Positions 12,101 through 21,900 of a stretch of 64,000 bases of DNA are shown piece after piece (within the stretch, counting starts at the first letter, position 1; each line of letters begins with the position of its first letter). Position numbers and translations under genes: made by a program. Below the pieces are notes generated by a model. It was not told where the DNA came from. It ran no database searches and saw only the letters and a program-made list of their open reading frames with translations. The DNA comes from Klebsormidium nitens (taxonomy: Eukaryota; Streptophyta; Klebsormidiophyceae; Klebsormidiales; Klebsormidiaceae). The DNA lies in NCBI GenBank assembly GCA_000708835.1, contig DF237448.1, positions 1 through 64,000 of the forward strand, read 5' to 3'.

Positions 12101-13712
12101 TGGAAGAAAGAGAAAGTCTGCTTCCAGTAATCCTCCTTGTGCACTGATGCCGCCCGACGAGCGGCCTTGCGCTGTGCCTTCACAGCTTCTTCATTCTCTG
12201 CCCGCTTCCTGAAAAAGCAGATGGGCTTGTCAACCTCTTGCAAACGCTATTGAAGAAAGCTTTCTCCAATCCAGATGGCCTCGATTCTGGAAGAAAGAGA
12301 AAGTCTGTTTCCAATCATTTTCCTTGTGTTCCAGGGCTACCTGACAGGCCGCCTTGCGCTGTGCCTTCACAGCTTCTTCGTTCTCTGCCCGCTTCCTGGA
12401 AAAGAAATTGGCTTTTCAACCTCTCGCAAACACTGTTGAAGAAAGCATTCTCCAATACAGATGGCCTCGATTCTGGAAGAAAGAAAAAGTCTGTTTCTGA
12501 TAGTCCTGCTTGTGTTCCAGGGCCGCCGGACGGGCCGCCTTGTGCTGGCTTCCTATGAAGAGCAACGTGACGACCTAGACTGAACCACTCAGAAAACGAT
12601 TATGGAATTCACATAAGTTTGAGTCTTCAAAGAGAAGTTACATTTCCAAGCGGCCAGCTTCGTGGTTTTCCAGGGCGGCCTGACGGGCCACCTTGCGCTG
12701 TGCCCTCCCAGCCGCGCTTCACTACTCTCCATGCAATCCCTCAAAACGCGGAAAAGTCTGAACAACTAAAAGAAACACAGATCTAGATCTTCAGGGTTAC
12801 AACCGCAACAACAAAAATGTGACCTTTAGAGGGCTAAGTAAAAGTCGCCCACCTTCTTTCCTCCTCTTTCACAGCCTCCTGCTCTTTCTTCGCCAATTGC
12901 CGCGCCGACAAATTCAGGAGCGCGTTCGAGGGCGACACCTCTCGCGCAATCCGGGGGGTCCTTGGAGTGCCTGGCAAACGACCCCCCGCAGTGAGGCCTT
13001 CCGTGTTTGTCTTCAGAAGCTTGGGGTTCTTGAACTTGGGCTTCTTTGTCGGGGGCTCCTCAGATTGGGGTGCCTCCCTAGGGGGGGCTTGGGGGGCCGC
13101 CTCTACGATTATAACTTCTGCAGGAATAATCAAATAGCCTGAGATGGCATAACTGCGTGCTTGTCTCATGGGCGTGAGTAATCTGAAAACCATTTGTTGC
13201 TGCGGGTGGTGGTGGGTTCCAGCCGAGTGCCCTCTCTCTTTTTTCTAAGGGGATCCGGTTAGAAAAGGGCGGCGGAAAGCAGCCCCGATGGGCCATTTGA
13301 ATTTGGCCGCTCTGTGATTCTCTACAGAGGTGCGCTGGAGTGGAGAGAGAAAAATGAAAGAAAAAGAAAAAGCTGCCTCTAAAAGGAGAACTGCAGGGCT
13401 TTGGGGCAGCTCAGAACGACAAAGTCCCATATTGAGCCACCAGTCTGCTTTTCCTGAATTGTGAGAATTACAAGAGCGCATAAGAAGAGCAGACCGGTTG
13501 CATTGCCATGCGAAAATGTAGCTTCCTAAACATGGCAATTGGACCACAATAGGTCCTCGCTGAGATACCGTCCTTAAGAATCTGCCCGCACAATCTTAGA
13601 TGGGTCCAGACATATCCCCAGAAGTACATTGTGAGCATTTTGAAGTTTCGTGTGTTCTCGCTGCAATTATCACAGTCACCTTCTCACCTGCGTCTGCACC
13701 CTTCTCCTCCAT
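9145..13712 (-). CDS. PWWP-domain chromatin protein
   Basis: Minus-strand exons: 13712-13688 (ATG; MEEKGADA), 13117-12853, 12022-11866, 10696-10605, 9722-9620, all in matching phase (642 nt, 214 codons). The first part is proline-rich with a basic stretch (PPTKKPKFKNPK), then a charged coiled coil (KRAENEEAVKAQRKAARQAA). The PWWP domain spans three exons: VVWAKLSTYPWWPAQ, then IVDPSSVHARF and VLARFFGTYD, then YGWVDRR and a basic helix ending KALEE. PWWP domains bind methylated histone tails and DNA, so a nuclear, chromatin-linked role is likely. The last exon is uncertain. The strongest acceptor (9367, long T tract) gives a 73-residue tail ending at 9145; others give tails of about 9 or 17 residues (stops at 9290 and 9145). 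Intron 2 contains tandem echoes of exon 3, and two more echoes lie in introns 3 and 5. The gene is divergent from the zinc-type gene at 15368. Confidence 0.8.
9485..9532 (-). repeat. Donor-side echo of PWWP exon 5
   Basis: Reads LTKEKPLCKALEE followed by GTGCGC, against LTKKKQFLKALEE followed by GTGGGT at the real exon end (9620). It lies about 130 bp downstream in transcription and carries only the exon's 3' part. It could be used only with a weak acceptor, so it is probably not an exon. Confidence 0.75.
11694..11756 (-). repeat. Donor-side echo of the PWWP exon, with stop codon
   Basis: About 110 bp downstream (in transcription) of exon 3 is a copy of its last 60 bases plus donor. It reads NQVV, a stop codon, then TKLSTYPWWPAQ; the real exon has NQVVWAKLSTYPWWPAQ. 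The tryptophan codon TGG has become TGA, and the neighbouring alanine is threonine. The copy lacks the exon's 5' part and so has no acceptor of its own. It is a dead relic. Confidence 0.85.
12023..12720 (-). repeat. Acceptor-side echo array of PWWP exon 3
   Basis: Four decayed copies of the start of exon 3 (real acceptor at 12022) lie directly upstream of it in transcription. Copy starts are near 12208 and 12395 (spacing 186 and 187 bp), plus a truncated copy near 12500-12555 and a very worn one near 12650-12715. Each has the intron tail, an AG acceptor in the nearer copies, and the KRAENEEAVKAQRKAARRAA-like reading. After about 25 codons each runs into intron-like sequence (KQTFSFFQNR in one frame) instead of the PWWP part. 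The two nearest copies keep good acceptors. Confidence 0.85.
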
Positions 13713-15367
13713 TGCAAGTCTTTTCTCACGCTCCCGTTAGAAACTAATCAATCAGCCCCTTCTCTACAGAGCGAGCTCCTGCAGCAGCTGCTGAAAATGC
13801 AGTGAGAGCGGCAGCGTGCCCACATTTACAAATACCTGATTCTGATATAATGTGCTGATTTTGTTTCATTCATTGTGGGGGCGGCTGCCCGGCCGCGACG
13901 GTGCACTGAGACTCCGGCCGCGACACGCGGCTGTCGACGCTCAGTGCGCGGCCGGCCTTTCCATTCGCTTGCAGAATCCTGAGAAACTGAATGCTGATTT
14001 CAGGGGCAGAGTGTGGCTTCTTGCGTCAGCATAATGAAGCTCATCAGCACGCTTCTGAACAACTCATCTCTCACTCAGCTGAGGCGGCTCCAAGATATCA
14101 GAGGCTTTGTTCTGAATCAAATTCCAAGCTGAGTCGCCATGGCTAAGCAAGCGCCACGTGTCCCGCGTGCCTGCTGATTGGACGAGAGTTGCGTAGCTTC
14201 CCTCGAGCTTCCACTCCGACTCTGCCGGTGCCAGTAGACTCATGGGACTGCCCAAGAGACTGTTCAACTATACCTTTGCTACTTGGTTCTTGATCATCAG
14301 GCTCTGGACTTATATTCCACGTTCAAAAGCACAACAGAACCGAAAGTCTCCCGCTCACCTTCGTTTCTCTAAAGCGACACCTCAGAATTTCGTTGAGATA
14401 GCAGGAGGAGCTGAACGCCTTTCAGCTCCTGCTCCCCAAAGCTAGCTCTCTTCTGAACAAGCAAACGTTCTTTTCGAGACCTTTGAAGAAAGTCTACTTC
14501 TGAGGACGCTGGCGGCTGCCTCGAGAGCGCGAAGTGGAGTCATCTTGCTTTTCCCTACTGAAGCGACGGACGTTGCTGAAGGGAGAGCTGGTTTTCACAG
14601 GAGTCTGCCCTCTCTGCCTGCCCCCACCTTTAAGGAGGTGCAAATTATGTGGCCAAGCTGAAGCGGAAGACGATTTGAGGTCCCAGAGTTGATGAAAGGT
14701 GAGAAGCTCTGTCTGACCTTCGGAGACGCTGACACGCAAGCTGTACCCAACTTCGTCGTTGCATCAAGAAGTGTCAGAAATGTAACAGTTGCGTTCAATT
14801 TTGCTTTTTTGGGTCCCGATCACGGAGCTTCAGTAAAGTCGTTTTCCGAACTCTTAGCTGCTGTAGATTCTGATCTCGCAACACGGAAGGGCAGGAACGT
14901 TGGAAACTCTTTTGCACGACGTGTCCATAACATACTCTTTAAGAGGATTCTGGCTTTGAACAAGAGCCCATTTTGAACTTCGCTCAAGGATTCCGGCCCG
15001 TCAAGAGCTTTGAACAAAGGACTCTCGGCCCTTCGAGAAGTTTAAACAAATCTGTCCTGGCAGAATGGTTTGCAATCCCTATACCGTACGTCCTTGAACT
15101 GCCCGGCAGGTCTTCAAACGCCTTCGGGGATTGAAAGAATCTCAAGAAGACAAAGGAAACAAAACCAGTCGTGATTAATCTCGGACTTTAAATTGGTCAG
15201 AAGTAATCTTTGGGTACTTTCATATGTGAAGCTTTTCTCTGAGGGGCAACTTCAATCATTCCTGAACAAACTTTTCATTTTCGCTCAAAAGGCTAAGGAC
15301 CTCCTTTTCGTCAACGCAGGTCATCTAAAAGACCTTTCAAACGAAGTCGTCGCCGCTTCTCAAAGCT
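13713..15367. other. divergent promoter region
   Basis: This 1.65-kb region separates two divergently transcribed genes (PWWP on minus, zinc-type protein on plus) and should contain both promoters. A GC-rich inverted-repeat-like patch with GGCCGC and CGGCCG motifs lies at about 13880-13955. An open frame at 14689-14976 (plus, 95 codons) has no known motif, and I do not call it a gene. Confidence 0.45.
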
Positions 15368-16672
15368 ATGGCAACGGCAATCCAACTGCAAACGTCTGAG
15401 CGGACCGCAGACATGACGTCTGCGAGCTACTTCGAGGACGTCATCATGACAGAAGCGCCGCCTCTTCCGGAGTCCGCCACTCTCCGCGACAATCCGCGTG
15501 CAGCGGAACCAACGGAACAGCGGAGCCCCCTTTCCGAGCGCCTGCTGAACGCCTGCGTTCCGGCGATCCGCCGCAGAGCAAGGAAGTCCCTCGGCGGAAA
15601 GGAGAACAAGGTCGGCGCTTCGTCAACCCCTGCGCAGCCCAGAAGAGAGTCTTCTACTTCGACGCAGTCAGAAGTGTTGGAACCCTCTACGCAGATGAGA
15701 AGGGGCCTTTTTGCACCGAGTTCAGAGACTCTCGTTTTGGACGAAAACGGGATGATTGTAGAGAGCCTCGCAAACGGGGGCGATCCGCTGGCAAAGTTCG
15801 ATTTTAAGATGGAGTCCGCGGAAGCGGAAAGGCGGAAGGAAGCGCGTGGAGTGTTCTGCGATGACTTAGGGGCAGATCCTGACGATGCTGACGTCATGGA
15901 GACGTACCTGAGAGCTCTCCGCGGAGGCTCTGGGGAATTCGGCGGTCGGGCAGAGAAAAGACCGAAGCCGTTCTGGATGAGGCGGCTCGGGTGGCGTACC
16001 CCGGGCGCTCAAGGATTCCGGTTCCGGCCCGGAAAAGCGATTCCGAACGGCGACGAGATGGTCTTCACGAGCGAAGAAGAGCAGCGCCGCTTCTTCCGTT
16101 ACTACCCGGACGGAAAGGCCTTCCCCGGGCGGAGCCCTCCATCGCAGCGCGCCACGTTGCAGAACAGGGAATGCCACGTGGCAGGATTGGCCCGGGAGAA
16201 GACGCCCCGGGCGAGACTCGCCGACGAAACGTTCGACGATTCGTGGAAGATGGAGATGCTGCTCGCGCAGGGGCGGAAGCTCGATGACCTCAGCATGCTG
16301 GCGGAGGAGTTCGTCTGCAACAGCCCGTACCGCTCCGCGCGCGCGGCCACGTGGCTCAAGGAGATGGACGCGCGGCGCGGCCCCCTGGACCTGCGCGGGG
16401 GATCCCCTACGGGGTACGTCGCCTGCGGGCGATGCGGCCGGAAGGGATCCCCCGAGCAGATGACGAAGTGCAAGGGCGGGGTGACGTCACGTTTGCTCGG
16501 TGGAAAGAGTTCCGGGGCAGAAAAGGGGGCCTGTGAAGAGGGAAGAGGGGCGCCCGGAAAATGCGGTCGGGAGCTCTGCAAGGGATGCCGGTCGGAGTGT
16601 GCGCAGTGCGGGGAGGCGGTCTGCGGCAAGCACAGCTGGTCAGCCGGTTTCGGGTGCTCTCGACTGAGGTAA
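15368..16672 (+). CDS. Orphan protein with Cys-rich zinc-finger-like C-terminus
   Basis: A long uninterrupted exon of 434 codons with codon usage much GC-richer than the flanks. The first 330 residues are charged and low in recognisable structure; they include a basic stretch RRRARKSLGGKEN and an aromatic-basic patch RRFFRYYPDGKAFPG. The last about 85 residues hold paired cysteines: CGRCGRKG, then CGRELCKGC, CAQCGEAVC and GKHSW, ending FGCSR. This spacing looks like a treble-clef or RING/B-box type zinc-binding fold, but I cannot name the family. The stop sits inside CTGAG|GTAAGC, a near-perfect donor at 16668/16669, so the frame may splice to a further exon I could not find. No transmembrane segment or signal peptide is seen. 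A nuclear location is only a guess from the basic stretch. Confidence 0.7.
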   Translation: MATAIQLQTSERTADMTSASYFEDVIMTEAPPLPESATLRDNPRAAEPTEQRSPLSERLLNACVPAIRRRARKSLGGKENKVGASSTPAQPRRESSTSTQSEVLEPSTQMRRGLFAPSSETLVLDENGMIVESLANGGDPLAKFDFKMESAEAERRKEARGVFCDDLGADPDDADVMETYLRALRGGSGEFGGRAEKRPKPFWMRRLGWRTPGAQGFRFRPGKAIPNGDEMVFTSEEEQRRFFRYYPDGKAFPGRSPPSQRATLQNRECHVAGLAREKTPRARLADETFDDSWKMEMLLAQGRKLDDLSMLAEEFVCNSPYRSARAATWLKEMDARRGPLDLRGGSPTGYVACGRCGRKGSPEQMTKCKGGVTSRLLGGKSSGAEKGACEEGRGAPGKCGRELCKGCRSECAQCGEAVCGKHSWSAGFGCSRLR

Positions 16673-18989
16673 GCATAAACGGCTTGCTTATGGAAGGCAT
16701 CCGTTTTGACCGCTTCGAGTTTCTCATTTCGAACAAAAGGTTCCGTTCTGCTTTGAAGGGCTTGCAGTCCTTATTGAAAGCGCACATGTGTGCTGCACAG
16801 ATTCACGGGTAGTTTTGCTATATTTTTCCAGATCCATTAGAAGACACGTCGTTGTTGAATCTATAGCCAGATCTTATGTTCTGGTTGTTGCATTAGTAAA
16901 TTCGAACTTATAACGGCACTGACGGATCTCTCGCCGAGACGAAGTGAAGAGGTGTACGTTCTTTGGCGGATGGTCTGGCAAGAATGTCCATTCTTGGAGG
17001 TGGCTTGATTTGGGCCTACGTTGATGTACAAGATCATTTGCTGGCACTTACAATCAAAGGTTCCGCAGCCGCTCCATCACATTCCCGACCAAATCTCCGT
17101 GCCCTATCATCCTTACATTCTCGAAGTGTCTTACACCCAGAGCGTCGTCCATCATGCAGGTTCTGCCTGACGTGTGGTCCAAGCTCTGCAAACGCTTCGA
17201 AGGCTGCTGACGTCACAGAGCGTCACCTGGATGACTTCCCATGCACTCTTTGCGACTCTATGCCACTCTGACTCTGACCACTCGCCGGGACTCCTTGGGG
17301 CGTCTGTTTGATTAGAGCATTGATCTTATGATCTGGACTGCTTTCCATAATTTCGTGGTTGAAGTTTTGTTTTGGAGTATTGTGACACGCTCGAGATAGT
17401 GCTGTAAACGTTCTGCGTGCAACTGACTCAGTGAGATGTAGCACCGGCAGCGGCCCGTTGAGAAAGTGAATTGAATCGCAGTCTAATGGTGTCAATAACG
17501 TGTGAGTGAAAGCTTTATATTGTGGGCCACAAGAGGGACTTGCCATTTTTGGGACTTGGTAATCTGTATTGAAGCGCCGTACCAAACGTTAGGAGAGGAC
17601 TCAGCGACTATGCATGAACGGGCTGCGGAACCTAAGTGGGCACGTAATTACCCTTCCTGTAATCTAATACCTGTTGTCACCACTTCAAATTGACTGTCAA
17701 TTCAGCCGCACTCGCGCATTGAAAATCAGCGATAGTCTCTCGTCTTAGACTCATCATACTTAAGTGGACGTTCGATCCGATACCTTCTTCCTTGTCATAT
17801 CAATGTGTCTCATGTCATCTCATCATCCATTTGATCTCAGAAAGCTAGTTATATTTGCAGCAGACTACCACCCGCGACTTTGTCTTTTATGCACCATTGT
17901 CATAGTACGGCTTCATGAGTGCGATTGGGATCGATTCCACGAACTTTGGAAGCGTTTGGAACCATTCTTTTCAAAATTGAAGCTTAAATGTGTCTCAGTG
18001 ATTAGGGTTCCCTACTCGATCCTTCCAATGGGCGAGATCATCCGAAGTCAACGTACCCATCACCTTTGCCAGCCGCTTGCGCGAAGCTTGCTTTTGTTTG
18101 CACGCATACCGTAGTACGTTCAGAACACATATGCAGGACTCGTACTACTAATAGAACCGATATACTTTGAAGCGTAAAATGCAAGACCATCGATCAATTA
18201 CAGTAGTCGGACCGCGCCAGCCGCCGAGCGGCCCTCGCGCGTTACAAAGCCGCACATCCAACCGAATGATTCGCTCCCGGATTGAGCGTTCGCTCGACCG
18301 TGCGCGACTCCACTTCGATCAGAGATTGATGGATGCCGGCCAGAAATAATTTTGGACGGAACCTCTTGAATCGGTTGATGAGGGAGATGCCGGCAACTTT
18401 GCATCTCGAACTTCAATAACGCTGTGGTGCCGAATGCTTCGACAAACGGTTGCAGACGTAATGCCCACACAGTTCATGCCAGCAAACTCAAACGGACTGC
18501 TCTCTGTGCCTTTCATTCACTTATATAGACCCTGTTAAACGACCCTACCTTAATCCGTTGCAACGTACGAAATCAGATTATTTCCGCTACATCTAACACC
18601 TCGTACAATTCTCTGCCACCTCCAGCAACACCTCCAGGTTGCGCGCGGCCGCAATAGACCCCTGCGCGCGGGCGCATTGCTTTTAACTTGAACACAACTT
18701 CCCGCCCCTCTATAACACATCAAGGTTTGCCTGCTAACCAGCTCAACTACCAGGCTTGAGTCTTGGGTTATTGGACAATCAACCGGGCTTGAACCTAGCT
18801 TCTGGTTACCCCTGGAAATCTGGCGGGTAACCACTTTCTAACCAGCCCAGAACCATCCTTGCTTAAGGGCCATAAACTCCTGTGTTTGCGAATCAACCGC
18901 ACAATAAGCCGTCGAGACGGTCCTCTCCCTTGCGCGCCGCTGCCGCGTGTTTCGCGAGCGGTTTCGTGCAACGGGCGGCTATATTTACG
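16673..18989. other. gene-free spacer
   Basis: About 2.3 kb between the zinc-type protein and the 3' end of the receptor kinase. Open frames such as 17764-18114 (plus, 116 codons) have no motif and lack a GC shift typical of the coding exons here. Nothing else is seen. Confidence 0.45.
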
Positions 18990-21900
18990 TCACGCCTTCT
19001 TGAGACAGCCCAAGAACTCGGTCATGGAGAATTCGGCTGAAACTGTCTGCGGCGAAGAGCCGTTTGCTGACGTCACGGGCGGGTTGGGTGACGTCAGCTG
19101 GTCGGCGGCACCGACGTCTGCAGCGGCGGGCTGGCGCTTCCTCATCTCCTGTTGGCGAATATCGACGGTTGAGAAGCTCATATGCAACGGAAACGAACGG
19201 CTACCATTGAAAGCGGAATCGTAATAAGCGACTGTTCAAGAAGCAACTAATCCATACACAAGCTGACGGTTCGAAGCCTATTCTTGCTCCTCACAAAAGA
19301 GGACGTACGGCTACGTGAATAGAAGCATCAATGGTAAAGCAAGGCGAAACAACCCGCAAAAAAAGCGAATCTTCTTCTTATTGCCATCGAATCTTACCCG
19401 CAGAACGATTTCCAGGGCGCTTGCCACGTCAGCCATCCTCGGCCGCTGCGAAGAGTCGAAGTCGACGCACGCCATAGCTAGTTCCACGACCCACTGCAGA
19501 GACCCCTCAGGCCACGTGCCCTGCAGTCGAGAACGATTGGGCAGGCTGGAATCGGAGGCTCTAAAGCTGCTCGAAAAGCGACGAGCCCTTCTTCAATGCA
19601 CTAGACGACGTGTTGTTTACAGAGATCAGAATTGCCGATTTGTAAGCTAGTCAACAGCGGGGTTGAAGCTCCACAAAAACCACAGCGGATCTCCCGCTCT
19701 GTCCCCCGGACCATTGCCGTTTTCAAATTATTGAACGACCTTATGAGATCGATAGAATGACAAGCTCTGAAAGCAGTATTGAGATTTTATCGGGGAAGTC
19801 CGGTCGATCAGGGGTAATCTTTTCAACGAACTTCCAGAGCGGTTTGTAAAGGAGCCGCTCTTGAAAAACTCTCGCGCTAGCGACAGAGGCTTCACAACGG
19901 TCACGTTTTAGAAACCCCCGGATTTCCTACCAAAATGCAGAACAATCAGCAAAGGTGCATCTGATAGAAATTCCGGCTCTGCCTACACAGCGACAGTCAA
20001 AGATTTTGCACTCTTCACGAAGCTATCCGCCCTTTGATCGTTCACCGAAGACTCTTGCGTTGTAAATAAAAACTTGACGTGATTGACAGGACCAAAAAAA
20101 GGACTAACCTGGATCAGCGGGTCGGCCAGCGCATCGAGCGGCGCCGCGCTGCTCTGAATGAACCTTCTCGCCCATTGAACGATGTCCAAGTCTTTCGCAA
20201 TCACCGCGCGCCGGCCTGAGATGAGCTCCAAGAGAACGACGCCGAAACTATACACGTCGTTCTTGTCGGTCACGTGACCGTGCAAGTACCTGCAAAGCAG
20301 TCAATCAACTCCGTCCGTCATTATGGGGAATGCGTTCCACGGGGAATCTGTCGTTTTCAACGCGGGCTCAGGTGTGATCGTTCCTTCATTTTCTTGATCA
20401 GTCACATTACACTTCCAACCTGCAACTCAGCGAGTAGGAGCTCCTCTAGTAAAAGGCTTTCCTCCGATATGCAGAAAGCGGTGCTGGAACTCGAAAAGAT
20501 TGCACGTTGTCCCTGCAACCTCTGTCCTAGGTACAGAGCGCGAACCGTCTTCACTTTGGGACGGGGCCGGAGAGTCATGGATTGACGGAGATTAGACAGG
20601 CATCGGAAAGACCATGCGACCCACGCTTTCGGAAGACGGTCGTCGTCTGGGCTCCTTCAAGAAAAGCTATGACAGCGAGCAGTCCCTTCATTCCGGGAGA
20701 TCTATAAAGGTGACAAATGGGAGGGGCAGAATGCAAGAAAAACGGGCAAACCACTCTGAGATACGCAAACGCAGAGTTCTCAAGAAGCGTCTACTCACTC
20801 GGGGGCCATGTATCCCATCGTCCCAAAGAGCTTCGTCGTCTGGGTCTGTCCGGACTCGTCCGAAACTAGTTTGGCGAGGCCGAAGTCAGAGACCACCGCG
20901 TCCAAACTCTCGTTCAGAAGGACGTTGCTGCTGTTGAAGTCCCTGCGAAAGCACGGGAACAAAGCCGCTCAGCCGACCTTTCCCGTTTGATGAATAGTAC
21001 CCGTGTTCTGAGGTTTGATTCGTTCTCACAAATGTGAGGTCTTTCGGAACGAGGTTTCATAGTCTGAATCCTACACCGTGCACGTCGTCAGCCAGACTTT
21101 CATGAGGAGGCACGTGATGCTGAAGTTTCTTTTTTACCCATTCAGACAAACCGGGTTCCCCGGAGGTGTCTGCAATGAAAGTTGAATGAAGCCGTCTTCC
21201 AGACCTTGCTGTAACTTCACGTTTCTTGCGGGTATTTCAGCTACAAATGTGCCCGCTGATGCTTCTCTAAAATGTTGAGAGCTACTCATTGATAATTGCG
21301 CGGAAATGGTACCATGCAACATCTGTGGGCTTGAAGAGTACCTGTGAATAACCTGGGGCGAGACGTCATCGTGGAGGTACGCAAGGGCACGTGCCGCCTG
21401 ATGAGCTATGGTGACCCTTCTGAAACAGCCCAACGGGGCGGTCTGGGCAGGCCTTTCTGCGCGATGGAAACGGAAAATTCATCAGGGCATACGAAAGTCG
21501 GAAGAACGTAAAACCCCTCAAAGAACACGTGAGCAGAGTGCGAGTATATTCGATTGCAGCCTTAGTACGAGAAATCGAGGTAGTGTCGAGAAGTCAGCCC
21601 TGAAGTCTCCTCGCTTTTCGTGTCTCGACAAAATGAAAAAGGTACCGGCATGGGGAAACAAGGGCGCAGAGAAGGAGGCCTGTGAAGCTGAACAAGAAAG
21701 GCCGCTTTGTCTTCATTCACGTATATGGTTGATACCCACACTGTTGTGCAACCGTGCAGACAACTGCTGAGTATCCAGATGTTTGACCCGCTCTAGCTGC
21801 GCTCTTCTTTACATCGTAGTGCTGACATGAAGTAAAGAGGCCTACCTCGTGTTTATCAAGCCGCAACGCTTCAGAGGGACATATATCATCAAGAAAGCTG

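Noticed and set aside
17764-18114. 116-codon plus-strand frame
   Set aside because: No motif, no supporting junctions and AT-rich composition like the spacer.
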